Notes: a model not told the origin generated them from the letters alone. A DNA stretch of 7,103 nucleotides from an uncultured Dialister sp. (GCA_900543165.1 UQQQ01000075.1:1-7103); one strand, 5' to 3'. Positions 1 to 5,563 are shown, counted from the first letter of the stretch. Made by a program: numbers and translations.

Positions 1-1037
1 CCCAGGAAGCCGCAGCGGAAGCCGAAGCCCAGCGCCTGAGAGGTTTCCGGCACGTATTCGAGCGCCGCATCATTCAGCTGCAGCTTTTCAAGAGCCACTT
101 TCAGGTTGTCATAGTCCTTGCTCTCGATCGGGTAGAGACCGCAGAAAACCATCGGGAGTGCCTTGCGGTAGCCCGGCAGTGCTTCGCTGGCACCGCCCTC
201 TTCGGTCGTGATGGTATCCCCTACCTCGCAGTCGGAGACATTCTTGATGCTGGCTGCCACGTAGCCGACCGAGCCGCAGGTGAGGACGTCGCAGGGCTTC
301 GGAAAGGGCGAGAAATAGCCGACTTCCGTCACGGTATAGACCTTGCCGGAGGCCATCATGCGGATATTCATCCCCGCACGGATCTCCCCATCCTTCACAC
401 GGACATAGGCGATCGCACCCTTGTAGGAGTCGAAAATGGAGTCGAAAATGAGGCAGCGCAGCGGCGCTTTCGAATGGTCTTTCGGCGGCGGCACCTGCTC
501 GACGATGCGTTTCAAGACTTCTTCGACATTCTGCCCTGTCTTGGCAGAGACAGGGATCGCCTCCGACATGTCAAGGCCGATGACGTTCTCGACTTCCGTC
601 TTTACGCGTTCTACATCCGCGCTCGGGAGGTCGACTTTGTTGATGACAGGGATGATTTCCAGATCATGGTCGAGCGCGAGGTATACATTGGCAAGTGTCT
701 GCGCCTGGACGCCCTGCGTCGCATCGATGATGAGGATCGCGCCTTCGCAGGCAGAGAGCGAGCGCGAGACTTCATAGTTGAAATCGACATGCCCTGGGGT
801 ATCGATGAGGTTCAGCTCGTAGGTTTCGCCGTCCTCATACGTGTAGTTCAGGCGCACCGACTGTTCTTTGATGGTGATGCCGCGCTCACGCTCAAGCTCC
901 ATCGTGTCTAAGATCTGCGCCTCCATGTCGCGCTTCTGCACGGTCCCGGTGATCTCGATCAGGCGATCCGCCAGTGTGGACTTGCCGTGGTCGATGTGGG
1001 CGATGATAGAAAAATTTCTGATGTGCTCTGTATCCAT
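1..1037 (-). CDS. lepA: Elongation factor 4 (LepA), N-terminal 345 residues, truncated by window edge
   Basis: LepA is a ribosome-bound translational GTPase related to EF-G that acts on stalled or mistranslocated ribosomes. I translated the minus strand from the ATG at 1037-1035. The start reads MDTEHIRNFSIIAHIDHGKS, with the G1 loop AHIDHGKST at residues 13-21, then RGIT (switch I), DTPGHVDF (G3), NKVD (G4) and SAK (G5). The visible part ends in GFGFRCGFLG, a LepA hallmark. The frame is open throughout, with no indel. LepA is about 600 residues, so roughly 255 C-terminal residues, including the LepA-specific C-terminal domain, lie outside the window. The start is supported by an AAGGAGA site about 5 bases upstream. 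The gene is transcribed divergently from the hic operon. Very sure of the family. Confidence 0.97.
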   Translation of the reverse strand, partial: MDTEHIRNFSIIAHIDHGKSTLADRLIEITGTVQKRDMEAQILDTMELERERGITIKEQSVRLNYTYEDGETYELNLIDTPGHVDFNYEVSRSLSACEGAILIIDATQGVQAQTLANVYLALDHDLEIIPVINKVDLPSADVERVKTEVENVIGLDMSEAIPVSAKTGQNVEEVLKRIVEQVPPPKDHSKAPLRCLIFDSIFDSYKGAIAYVRVKDGEIRAGMNIRMMASGKVYTVTEVGYFSPFPKPCDVLTCGSVGYVAASIKNVSDCEVGDTITTEEGGASEALPGYRKALPMVFCGLYPIESKDYDNLKVALEKLQLNDAALEYVPETSQALGFGFRCGFL

Positions 1038-1133
1038 GAGTTCTCCTTAGTTTTTGGGAAAGTGGGCGGTGGATGTCATTCGTAGAAATCGCCCCCGCCC
1101 CGTAGACGTGACATATACGTAGTTATCGGTATT

Positions 1134-1144
1134 ATTATATCATA
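1134..1144 (-). promoter_or_regulatory. Extended -10 promoter for lepA
   Basis: On the minus strand the sequence reads TATGATATAAT, which fits the TRTGnTATAAT extended -10 pattern of Gram-positive sigma-A promoters and contains a perfect TATAAT. The region 17 bases upstream (TAGGGT) is a poor -35, as is common for extended -10 promoters. It would give lepA an untranslated leader of roughly 90 bases. I saw no clear regulatory fold in that leader. The promoter is inferred from sequence only. Confidence 0.55.
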
Positions 1145-1187
1145 TGAAGGAAGCGCACCCTACCGGGAATTTTATGTTCCCCGTCGC

Positions 1188-1215
1188 TTGCAAGCACGTA
1201 TACACGTGCTATAAT
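1188..1215 (+). promoter_or_regulatory. Promoter of the hicAB-type operon
   Basis: A perfect -10 TATAAT at 1210-1215 is preceded by TG at 1207-1208, making an extended -10. A -35-like TTGCAA lies at 1188-1193 with a 16-base spacer. It sits 25 bases upstream of the hicA start codon, which is preceded by the purine-rich ribosome-binding stretch AAAGAGG at 1227-1233. The spacer contains a perfect inverted repeat, listed separately, so repressor binding would directly block RNA polymerase. Confidence 0.7.
1193..1210. promoter_or_regulatory. Palindromic operator candidate in the hic promoter spacer
   Basis: AGCACGT (1193-1199), a 4-base centre ATAC, then ACGTGCT (1204-1210) form a perfect 7-bp inverted repeat. 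It fills the gap between the -35 and -10 elements and touches the first base of the -10. HicB antitoxins usually carry a C-terminal DNA-binding domain and repress their own promoter, so this is the natural operator for the HicB encoded at 1452-1838. That assignment is inference from position and symmetry. Confidence 0.6.
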
Positions 1216-1240
1216 ATAAATAGAGGAAAGAGGTGTCACT

Positions 1241-1437
1241 ATGCCGACCATGAAGCCAAAAGATCTGATTCGATTACTTGAGAAAGATGGCTGGGAATAT
1301 GTGCCGTCCAATGGCGGTAGCCACCAGAAATATAAAAAGGGCACTCAAACGATCACCATTCCCTACCACAATAAGGTAAGGATTTGCCAACAGGACTTTT
1401 CATGAAAATCATGAAGGTTACAGGTCTAAAAAAGTGA
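1241..1437 (+). pseudogene. hicA: HicA-family mRNA interferase toxin gene, broken by a 5-bp duplication
   Basis: HicA toxins are small double-stranded-RNA-binding-fold proteins of about 60 residues that cleave mRNA using a conserved histidine. Reading from ATG 1241 gives a HicA start (KPKDLIRLLEKDGWEYV), the conserved GGSHQKY block with candidate catalytic His28, and TITIPYHNK. The frame then runs into nonsense and stops at 1403-1405 after 54 codons. A TAAGG TAAGG tandem repeat at 1372-1381 marks the break. Removing one copy continues HNK directly into DLPTGLFMKIMKVTGLKK, a normal HicA ending that stops at 1435-1437 after 63 codons. That stop lies just before the hicB ribosome binding site, as in intact hicAB operons. 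An in-frame ATG at 1250 is an alternative start. The truncated 54-residue product lacks the C-terminal helix and is probably inactive. A sequencing or assembly error cannot be excluded. Confidence 0.85.
1372..1381 (+). repeat. TAAGG x2 tandem duplication causing the hicA frameshift
   Basis: Two adjacent copies of TAAGG at 1372-1376 and 1377-1381 fall inside the hicA HNKDLP segment. Deleting either copy restores a continuous 63-codon HicA with a family-typical end. Short tandem duplications of this kind arise by replication slippage and can revert. Confidence 0.85.
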
Positions 1438-1451
1438 AGGAGCTGATAGTC

Positions 1452-1838
1452 ATGAAACTGACCTATCCTATGATCATCCACAATGATTCGGACGGTATAT
1501 GGGCGGAATTTCCCGACCTCCCAGGTTGCTTCACCGATGGAGATAATTTGACGGAACTTATGGAGAATGCTTCTGACGCAATCCGCTGCCATCTGACCGA
1601 TTACGTGAAAGAAGAAATCAAAATTCCTGCTGCGTCCTGCTTAGAGAATGTCCATCTTACAGAGCCAAACACGTGTCTCGCTTTGGCAACGGCAGACTTT
1701 GACCCGAACCAGTTCAGCCGCTCTGTCAAGAAGACACTCACCATCCCCGCATGGCTAAACGATAAGGCTTTGACCGCCCATGTGAATTTCAGTCAGGTAT
1801 TGCAAGACGCACTGATGAGAAAGCTGAATATCATCTGA
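1452..1838 (+). CDS. hicB: HicB-family antitoxin and probable autorepressor
   Basis: HicB antitoxins bind and neutralise HicA and usually repress the operon. From ATG 1452 the protein is 128 residues. The N-terminal half is the typical partly degraded RNase H-like HicB fold, with IWAEFPDLPGCFTDGDNLTE (residues 16-35) followed by a helix ENASDAI. The last 40 residues (KKTLTIPAWLND, then NFSQVLQDALMRKL) look like the C-terminal strand-helix-helix DNA-binding segment of HicB proteins. I chose ATG 1452 because AAGGAG at 1437-1442 is well spaced (9 bases). A GTG at 1434 in the same frame would overlap the end of hicA and lacks its own site. The gene is intact although hicA is frameshifted, so it may act now only as a repressor, or protect against related toxins. 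Confidence 0.9.
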   Translation: MKLTYPMIIHNDSDGIWAEFPDLPGCFTDGDNLTELMENASDAIRCHLTDYVKEEIKIPAASCLENVHLTEPNTCLALATADFDPNQFSRSVKKTLTIPAWLNDKALTAHVNFSQVLQDALMRKLNII

Positions 1839-1845
1839 CACCATC

Positions 1846-1873
1846 AAAAAAGAGCGCTTAGGCGCTCTTTTTT
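1846..1873 (+). terminator. Rho-independent terminator of the hic operon (probably bidirectional)
   Basis: AAAAAAGAGCGC (1846-1857), loop TTAG, then GCGCTCTTTTTT (1862-1873) gives a perfect 12-bp stem ending in a T6 run, only 7 bases after the hicB stop. The matching A6 run on the other side means it could also stop transcripts arriving on the minus strand from the ECF operon. Confidence 0.9.
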
Positions 1874-1916
1874 CATTGCGTAATGCGAAGGCAACCTCTG
1901 CCTTTCGAGCCCCGCC

Positions 1917-1984
1917 TTCCTAAAGAGAGGCGTGTTGGATTACTTTAGGAAAACGCTGATTTTGCGATTGAATCAGCGTTTTCC
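1917..1984. repeat. Two overlapping inverted repeats in the hicB-ecfT gap
   Basis: TTCCTAAAG (1917-1925) pairs with CTTTAGGAA (1943-1951), 9 bp. GGAAAACGCTGATT (1948-1961) pairs with AATCAGCGTTTTCC (1971-1984), a perfect 14-bp stem with a 9-base loop. The two share bases 1948-1951, so in RNA or single-stranded DNA the two stems compete there. The longer one could serve as a weak terminator for the ECF operon, which has no better hairpin, but its T-tract is short and within the stem. It could equally be part of a dispersed non-coding repeat. Confidence 0.65.
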
Positions 1985-2062
1985 CCAGATCCTTCGGCTC
2001 AGTTCTCACTGTTCTACCTTTATATTTTTAAACATCCGACATTTCACTCCGCTCAGGATGAC
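1985..2062. repeat. Possible dispersed intergenic repeat (ATCCTTCGGCTCAG ... CTCCGCTCAGGATGAC)
   Basis: The stretch begins near AGATCCTTCGGCTCAG and ends at CTCCGCTCAGGATGAC, with an AT-rich centre. The two edges are partly inverted (ATCC/GGAT) and share GCTCAG. A second inner pair, CATCC (2034-2038) and GGATG (2056-2060), frames the right half. I recall similar 'atcctgagcggag ... gaaggat' strings as repeated intergenic elements in various bacterial genomes, but I cannot count copies here. No coding potential was seen in 1874-2123. Confidence 0.4.
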
Positions 2063-2089
2063 GCGCGAACGCCGGTTTCTTATTTTTAA

Positions 2090-2110
2090 TTCCTAGTCAC
2101 CAGCTATCAG
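2090..2110 (-). repeat. Short degenerate heptanucleotide array just after ecfT
   Basis: On the minus strand three consecutive 7-mers each begin with CT: CTGATAG, CTGGTGA, CTAGGAA. They lie 13 bases past the ecfT stop. The same motif family occurs on the plus strand at 5446-5480, on the other side of the operon. Confidence 0.45.
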
Positions 2111-2123
2111 TCCGCCAGCCACA

Positions 2124-2807
2124 CTACAGTCCCAGCTTCACACGTCCATAGATGACGAAAGCGGTAAGGAGAATAGTCAGTGCCATGACGGCGAAGTCTT
2201 TTCCTTTCGGTGCGACGCTTTCCATGAAGGTACGCTTCGATCCGCCGAAGCCGCGGAGTTCGAGTGAGAGCGCCATGGTCTCGCTGCGTCCGAGCGAACG
2301 GAGCATGAGCGGGCGGACGATGGACATGTAGCGTTTCACCTGCTTGAAAAAATTCCCTTTCACTGCCAGACCGCGGCAGGCCTGTGCTTCGGAGACTGCT
2401 TTGTTTTCTTCGATAAAGTCCGGGATGAAGCGAAGGCCCGCTGTGAACATGAAAGCGTATTCGTACGGCACTTTCAGCTGGCGCACCATGGAAGCGGTGA
2501 GGTCCTGCAGCTTCACTGTCCCAAGAAGGTAGATGAAAATGATCGTCATCCCCAGCATACGCAGGGCTGCGACATTGCATTCCTTCACGCTGCCGCCGCC
2601 GATGTACTCGATCACCCCCAGCATAGCCGCAAAGATGACAAGGGCAAGGAGGGCTTTCAGGTTCTTGATGAGTTCGCCGGACACGAGGAGGATCAGAAGC
2701 TCAAGAACGCAGAGAGCGGCAAGGCTCGTCGGCTCAGAGAGGACGATCGCCCAGACGGCCGTCCCGAAGGTGAGAAGGATTTTGGTCAAAGGTACCAGAT
2801 TTCTCAT
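2124..2807 (-). CDS. ecfT: ECF transporter transmembrane coupling protein EcfT (CbiQ family)
   Basis: EcfT is the membrane scaffold of energy-coupling-factor importers; it transmits ATPase movement to the substrate-binding S-component. The protein has 227 residues. Hydrophobic segments lie near residues 8-40, 50-70, 82-98 and 205-220. The cytoplasmic coupling region carries the two family motifs that grip the ATPase grooves: ACRG (143-146) and LELRGFG (182-188). The start ATG at 2807 overlaps the stop of the upstream ATPase gene as ATGA, with an AAAGGAGG site 9 bases upstream, so translation is coupled. It is the last gene of a T-box-controlled three-gene operon, and a dedicated EcfT of this sort indicates a group I ECF system. 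No strong terminator follows directly. Confidence 0.93.
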   Translation of the reverse strand: MRNLVPLTKILLTFGTAVWAIVLSEPTSLAALCVLELLILLVSGELIKNLKALLALVIFAAMLGVIEYIGGGSVKECNVAALRMLGMTIIFIYLLGTVKLQDLTASMVRQLKVPYEYAFMFTAGLRFIPDFIEENKAVSEAQACRGLAVKGNFFKQVKRYMSIVRPLMLRSLGRSETMALSLELRGFGGSKRTFMESVAPKGKDFAVMALTILLTAFVIYGRVKLGL

Positions 2808-3622
2808 TCTATTTTTCCTCCTTTCAGTTCATAAAAAGCACGGCAGAATGCATTCATATCCTTACAGTAGGGACTGCCGGGGAGCTTGCGCCCCAGACGG
2901 ACGGCCGGCGGATAGGCAAGTCCCCAGTCTTCCGGACGGTTCTCCGCAGAGAAAAGCTCAGAGGGATGACCATCGAAAGCGATCTCATGCTCTGCGATGA
3001 CGATGACGCGGGTGCAGTCTTTCGCGACGATATCCATGTCATGGGTGACAAGGATAATGGTGATGCCCTTCTCCTGCAGACTTTCCATGAGTTTCATCAG
3101 GCGCTGTTTCTCTCGTCCGTCCTGTCCGCTCGTCGGTTCGTCGAGCACGAGGTACTCAGTATCCATCGCAAGTGCCGAGGCGATGGCGACTCGCTGCTGA
3201 TCCCCGCGAGACAGGATACGCGGATATTCCTCGGCGAGAGCTGCGGTGTCGGTATCCTGCATGGCGCGCGCCACGGCTTCCTCAAGCTCCGCGCCGCGTT
3301 TCCCCTGATGATAGGGACCGAAGGCGATTTCCTCTCTGACCGTCGGCATGAACATCTGGCGATCCGGCTGCTGGAAGACGTAGCCGATGAAGCGGCTGCG
3401 CTCGGATGGTTCTTCGCGAGTCACATCTTTCCCATGATAGAGGATCTGCCCTGAGGTGGGTTTCTCCAGCCCTGTCAGGAGTCGGGTTACTGTGGTCTTG
3501 CCGCTACCGTTTCGTCCTGTGATAGCGACGAATTCTCCCTTGTCAAAGGAGAGGGAAATGTCTTTCAATACGTCCGGCAGACCTTCCGCATAGCGGAAGG
3601 TCACATGAGACAGTTCAAGCAT
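2804..3622 (-). CDS. ecfA2: ECF transporter ATP-binding protein, second ATPase (EcfA2-like)
   Basis: A 272-residue ABC ATPase that should pair with the ATPase half of the fusion protein encoded upstream to power import. Motifs: Walker A GRNGSGKTT (36-44), Q-loop FQQPDRQMF (83-91), signature LSRGDQQR (137-144), Walker B YLVLDEPT (157-164), SGQD D-loop and switch His194 in THD. The signature departs from LSGGQ at two places (Gly to Arg, Gln to Asp). The frame is open further upstream, but I chose ATG 3622, reading MLELSHVTFRYAEG, because the domain begins there and a GGGGGAG site lies about 6 bases upstream. The start overlaps the end of the previous gene by 8 bases (ATGCTTGA). The C-terminal part after about residue 225 is the usual EcfA extension and is not well recognised. 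Confidence 0.92.
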   Translation of the reverse strand: MLELSHVTFRYAEGLPDVLKDISLSFDKGEFVAITGRNGSGKTTVTRLLTGLEKPTSGQILYHGKDVTREEPSERSRFIGYVFQQPDRQMFMPTVREEIAFGPYHQGKRGAELEEAVARAMQDTDTAALAEEYPRILSRGDQQRVAIASALAMDTEYLVLDEPTSGQDGREKQRLMKLMESLQEKGITIILVTHDMDIVAKDCTRVIVIAEHEIAFDGHPSELFSAENRPEDWGLAYPPAVRLGRKLPGSPYCKDMNAFCRAFYELKGGKIE

Positions 3623-5102
3623 CTTTCTCTCCCCCTTTCGTAAAGGAATGAATGACCGAGGTTTCTGCATCGGCCAGATTCAGGAATGGTTTCTCGAAGG
3701 TCATCCCCACCTGCTCGAGTTCGAGCTGGGCCTTGTACATATCCGGGATGGCTTCTTCATAAATATGTTCGGTATACATGCGGCGCATCACTTCTTCCGG
3801 CGTGCCACTTACGATGATTTCACCATGATTCATAAGGACGAATTTCTTCGCATAGGGGAGCGCGGCCTCGAGATGGTGCTCTGCTACGATGACTGTGAGG
3901 CCTTCCTTCTCATTCAGCTCGCCGACCATTTCATAGAATTCACGGATGCCTTCCGGATCAAGGGCCGATGTCGGTTCATCGAAGACCAGGACATCCGGCT
4001 CTTCAGCAAGGACGGCTGCGACGACGAGGCGCTGGCACTGGCCGCCGGAGAGCGTCGCCACCTTGCGTTCCTCAAGGCCTTCGAGGTGGACTTTCGCGAG
4101 CGCTTCTTTTGAGCGGCGGCGGATTTCTTCCGGTGGGAAACCATGGTTTTCAAGCGTAAATGCCATTTCCTCGCCCACCGTCAGCGTGACGATCTGCGCC
4201 TTGTAGTCAGAAAGGATGACACCGATGGAGGAGGCGAGGTCTGCGATATTGTGCTGTGTCACGGCTTTGCCGTCCGTGAAGACCATGCCTTCCATCGTGC
4301 CGCCGTAGTAGTGCGGGATCGCGCCTGCCATCGACATGAGGAGCGTGGTCTTTCCTGCCCCGTTCGGCCCCGTCACTATGACGAAGTCCCCTTTGCGCAC
4401 CGCAAGAGACACATCATTCAATGCCGGCTCTTTGGCAAAAGGATAGGTGTAGGTCAGATGCTCTACGCTGATGACGCCTTCTTCGGACTGCCGGAGAGAC
4501 AGACCGGAGTGATCGCTGTCTATGGTATCTGACTCAGCCATATAGTGCATGGACTTGAAAAGACGCAGCGCCGGGAAGTAAAGGAAGGGCGTGATGATCC
4601 CATTGCCTACGCCAACCAGCGCCACCATCGGGAGCATCCCATAGAGATACACCTTCATCGGGATCCCCATGACGAGCGTCAGGATGGAAACAAAGGTGAA
4701 CCCAGAGACGATCGTCGTCACGAAGCCTGCAATGGCCGGACGGAGGGAAAATTTCCCGATCCGGATCGGCGGTACGCTGTGTGCAAAGAAACCTGCCACA
4801 TAGGCGCCGAAAAATTCGGAAGCAAAGTCGCCATAGGGAAAAGCCGACTTACTGGTGAAGACTTCCATCAGCGCTGCGACCATGCAGATGCCGAGGCACT
4901 GCTTGTATGTCGGCTTCGTCAGAAGGATCGCCACCACATAGGTCGCGATCATCCAGTTCGGCGTGAAGCCTGCCACCGATGGCGACACCAAGTGCAGCAG
5001 CATCCCGATCGCCAGCATCAGTGTGGAAATCGTCAGCCAGCGGAAACGTCCGCCCCGTGCTTTGACAAAGACAAGCTTCGATACATCTTTCACTTGTTCC
5101 AT
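3615..5102 (-). CDS. Fusion protein: TrpP-like ECF S-component plus EcfA ATPase (probable tryptophan importer)
   Basis: The 495-residue protein combines two ECF subunits normally made separately. Residues 1-185 are a hydrophobic membrane domain with about six segments (roughly 24-42, 47-62, 66-82, 94-109, 121-146, 152-178). Features such as AIGMLLHLVSPS and TTIVSG resemble TrpP-type tryptophan S-components. A polar linker (186-208) leads to an ABC ATPase: Walker A GPNGAGKT (245-252), Q-loop near Gln303, canonical signature LSGGQ (351-355), Walker B VLVFDEPTSALD (371-382) and switch His409 in AEHH. A tail of about 55 residues follows. I chose ATG 5102 because AAAGGGGG lies 7 bases upstream; an in-frame ATG at 5129 is too close to the leader terminator. 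The Trp-specific T-box upstream supports tryptophan as substrate. The S-family assignment is from memory of motifs, so it is less certain than the ATPase. Confidence 0.88.
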   Translation of the reverse strand: MEQVKDVSKLVFVKARGGRFRWLTISTLMLAIGMLLHLVSPSVAGFTPNWMIATYVVAILLTKPTYKQCLGICMVAALMEVFTSKSAFPYGDFASEFFGAYVAGFFAHSVPPIRIGKFSLRPAIAGFVTTIVSGFTFVSILTLVMGIPMKVYLYGMLPMVALVGVGNGIITPFLYFPALRLFKSMHYMAESDTIDSDHSGLSLRQSEEGVISVEHLTYTYPFAKEPALNDVSLAVRKGDFVIVTGPNGAGKTTLLMSMAGAIPHYYGGTMEGMVFTDGKAVTQHNIADLASSIGVILSDYKAQIVTLTVGEEMAFTLENHGFPPEEIRRRSKEALAKVHLEGLEERKVATLSGGQCQRLVVAAVLAEEPDVLVFDEPTSALDPEGIREFYEMVGELNEKEGLTVIVAEHHLEAALPYAKKFVLMNHGEIIVSGTPEEVMRRMYTEHIYEEAIPDMYKAQLELEQVGMTFEKPFLNLADAETSVIHSFTKGGEKDA

Positions 5103-5138
5103 TTCATATCCCCCTTTACAGGATCGCATTCATCCAAT

Positions 5139-5186
5139 AAAAAAATCCTTTCATTCCTCTGCTTTCCAGCAAAGGGACGAAAGGAT
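5139..5186 (-). terminator. T-box leader terminator hairpin
   Basis: On the minus strand a 19-position stem starts ATCCTTTCGTCCC and closes on GAAAGGAT with a GGAA loop; it has one mismatch and two wobble pairs. It runs straight into seven Ts. It begins 6 bases after the T-box motif, as expected for the regulatory terminator that is displaced when the antiterminator binds uncharged tRNA. It ends about 36 bases before the start codon. Confidence 0.92.
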
Positions 5187-5388
5187 CACATTCCGCGGTA
5201 CCACCCTACTTGACACAAGGTCCAGCTCATCATCGGTAACGGCGATCTCCGGCAGCTCCTACCCCTTTCGGCTCGGGCTGCGCCTCCCAGGCCCATTCAC
5301 ATAGCTGTCGCACCGGACTTGCACTCTCCGCCGGCTCCCTGAAGCGCCATCACTATCCTACTCTTCCTGTTCCAAGGCTTTCTTTGTT
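5187..5388 (-). promoter_or_regulatory. T-box riboswitch leader with UGG (tryptophan) specifier
   Basis: T-box leaders sense the charging level of one tRNA: the specifier codon pairs with the anticodon, and uncharged acceptor end stabilises an antiterminator. On the minus strand the canonical motif AGGGTGGTACCGCGG is at 5207-5193. Stem I is visible. The lower helix pairs GCCT (5378-5375) with AGGC (5285-5282) and CAGG (5369-5366) with CCTG (5291-5288). AGTA (5362-5359) forms the 5' side of the specifier loop. GAA-TGG (specifier TGG at 5295-5293) is on the 3' side. The distal AGGGAGCCGG segment (5340-5331) fits the usual Stem I apical region. The expected outcome is expression of the ECF operon when uncharged tRNA-Trp rises. 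The T-box is certain; the codon call is strong because GAA precedes it. Confidence 0.93.
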
Positions 5389-5394
5389 TAACTT

Positions 5395-5423
5395 ACTATA
5401 GCACGGAGAAGAATGGGTGTCAA
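5395..5423 (-). promoter_or_regulatory. Strong sigma-A promoter of the T-box/ECF operon
   Basis: On the minus strand a perfect TTGACA (5423-5418), a 17-base spacer and TATAGT (5400-5395) preceded by TGC form a near-consensus promoter. Transcription should start near 5388, giving a leader of about 286 bases to the start codon at 5102. A near-constitutive promoter followed by control at a leader terminator is the usual T-box arrangement. Confidence 0.88.
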
Positions 5424-5445
5424 ATTGATTTTTGGAAATGGTGGA

Positions 5446-5480
5446 CTAGTGACTGGTAGCTAGTGACTTGTAACTTGAAT
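5446..5480 (+). repeat. Degenerate heptanucleotide tandem repeat upstream of the T-box promoter
   Basis: Five successive 7-mers, all starting CT: CTAGTGA, CTGGTAG, CTAGTGA, CTTGTAA, CTTGAAT. The first four can also be read as a 14-bp direct repeat with two mismatches (5446-5459 and 5460-5473). The 461-base stretch 5103-5563 holds this, a second heptamer array, the T-box leader and the promoter, but no gene. Between the arrays, short pairings (GGGC/GCCC at 5490-5500, CTTC/GAAG at 5486 and 5520) suggest some structure. Confidence 0.55.
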
Positions 5481-5530
5481 ACTACCTTCGGGCATCGCCC
5501 CATATATATTCGCAACGAAGCCGCCACCTT

Positions 5531-5558
5531 CATTCCTCATTTCTCATTCCTCATTCCT
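5531..5558 (+). repeat. CATTCCT heptamer x4 next to the end of the thrE-like gene
   Basis: Four head-to-tail 7-mers: CATTCCT, CATTTCT, CATTCCT, CATTCCT. They end 5 bases from the stop codon of the gene at 5564-6925. On that gene's own strand they read AGGAATG repeats. The unit differs from the CTAGTGA family nearby, but the period of 7 is the same. Confidence 0.75.
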
Positions 5559-5563
5559 AATAG

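Noticed and set aside
1368..1384. Programmed -1 ribosomal frameshift rescuing hicA
   Set aside because: A -1 shift would reach the right frame, but there is no X XXY YYZ slippery heptamer. The tandem TAAGG duplication explains the break exactly.
1434..1451. GTG at 1434 as the hicB start
   Set aside because: It overlaps the end of hicA and lacks a spaced ribosome binding site, whereas ATG 1452 has AAGGAG 9 bases upstream and begins where HicB proteins usually begin.
4545..5213. 222-codon plus-strand frame over the S-domain and T-box
   Set aside because: Composition is Arg/His/Asp-rich and it runs through the T-box terminator; it is a shadow of the fusion gene.
5446..5558. CRISPR-like array
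   Set aside because: Units are 7 bases and head-to-tail with no spacers, and there are no cas genes in the window.
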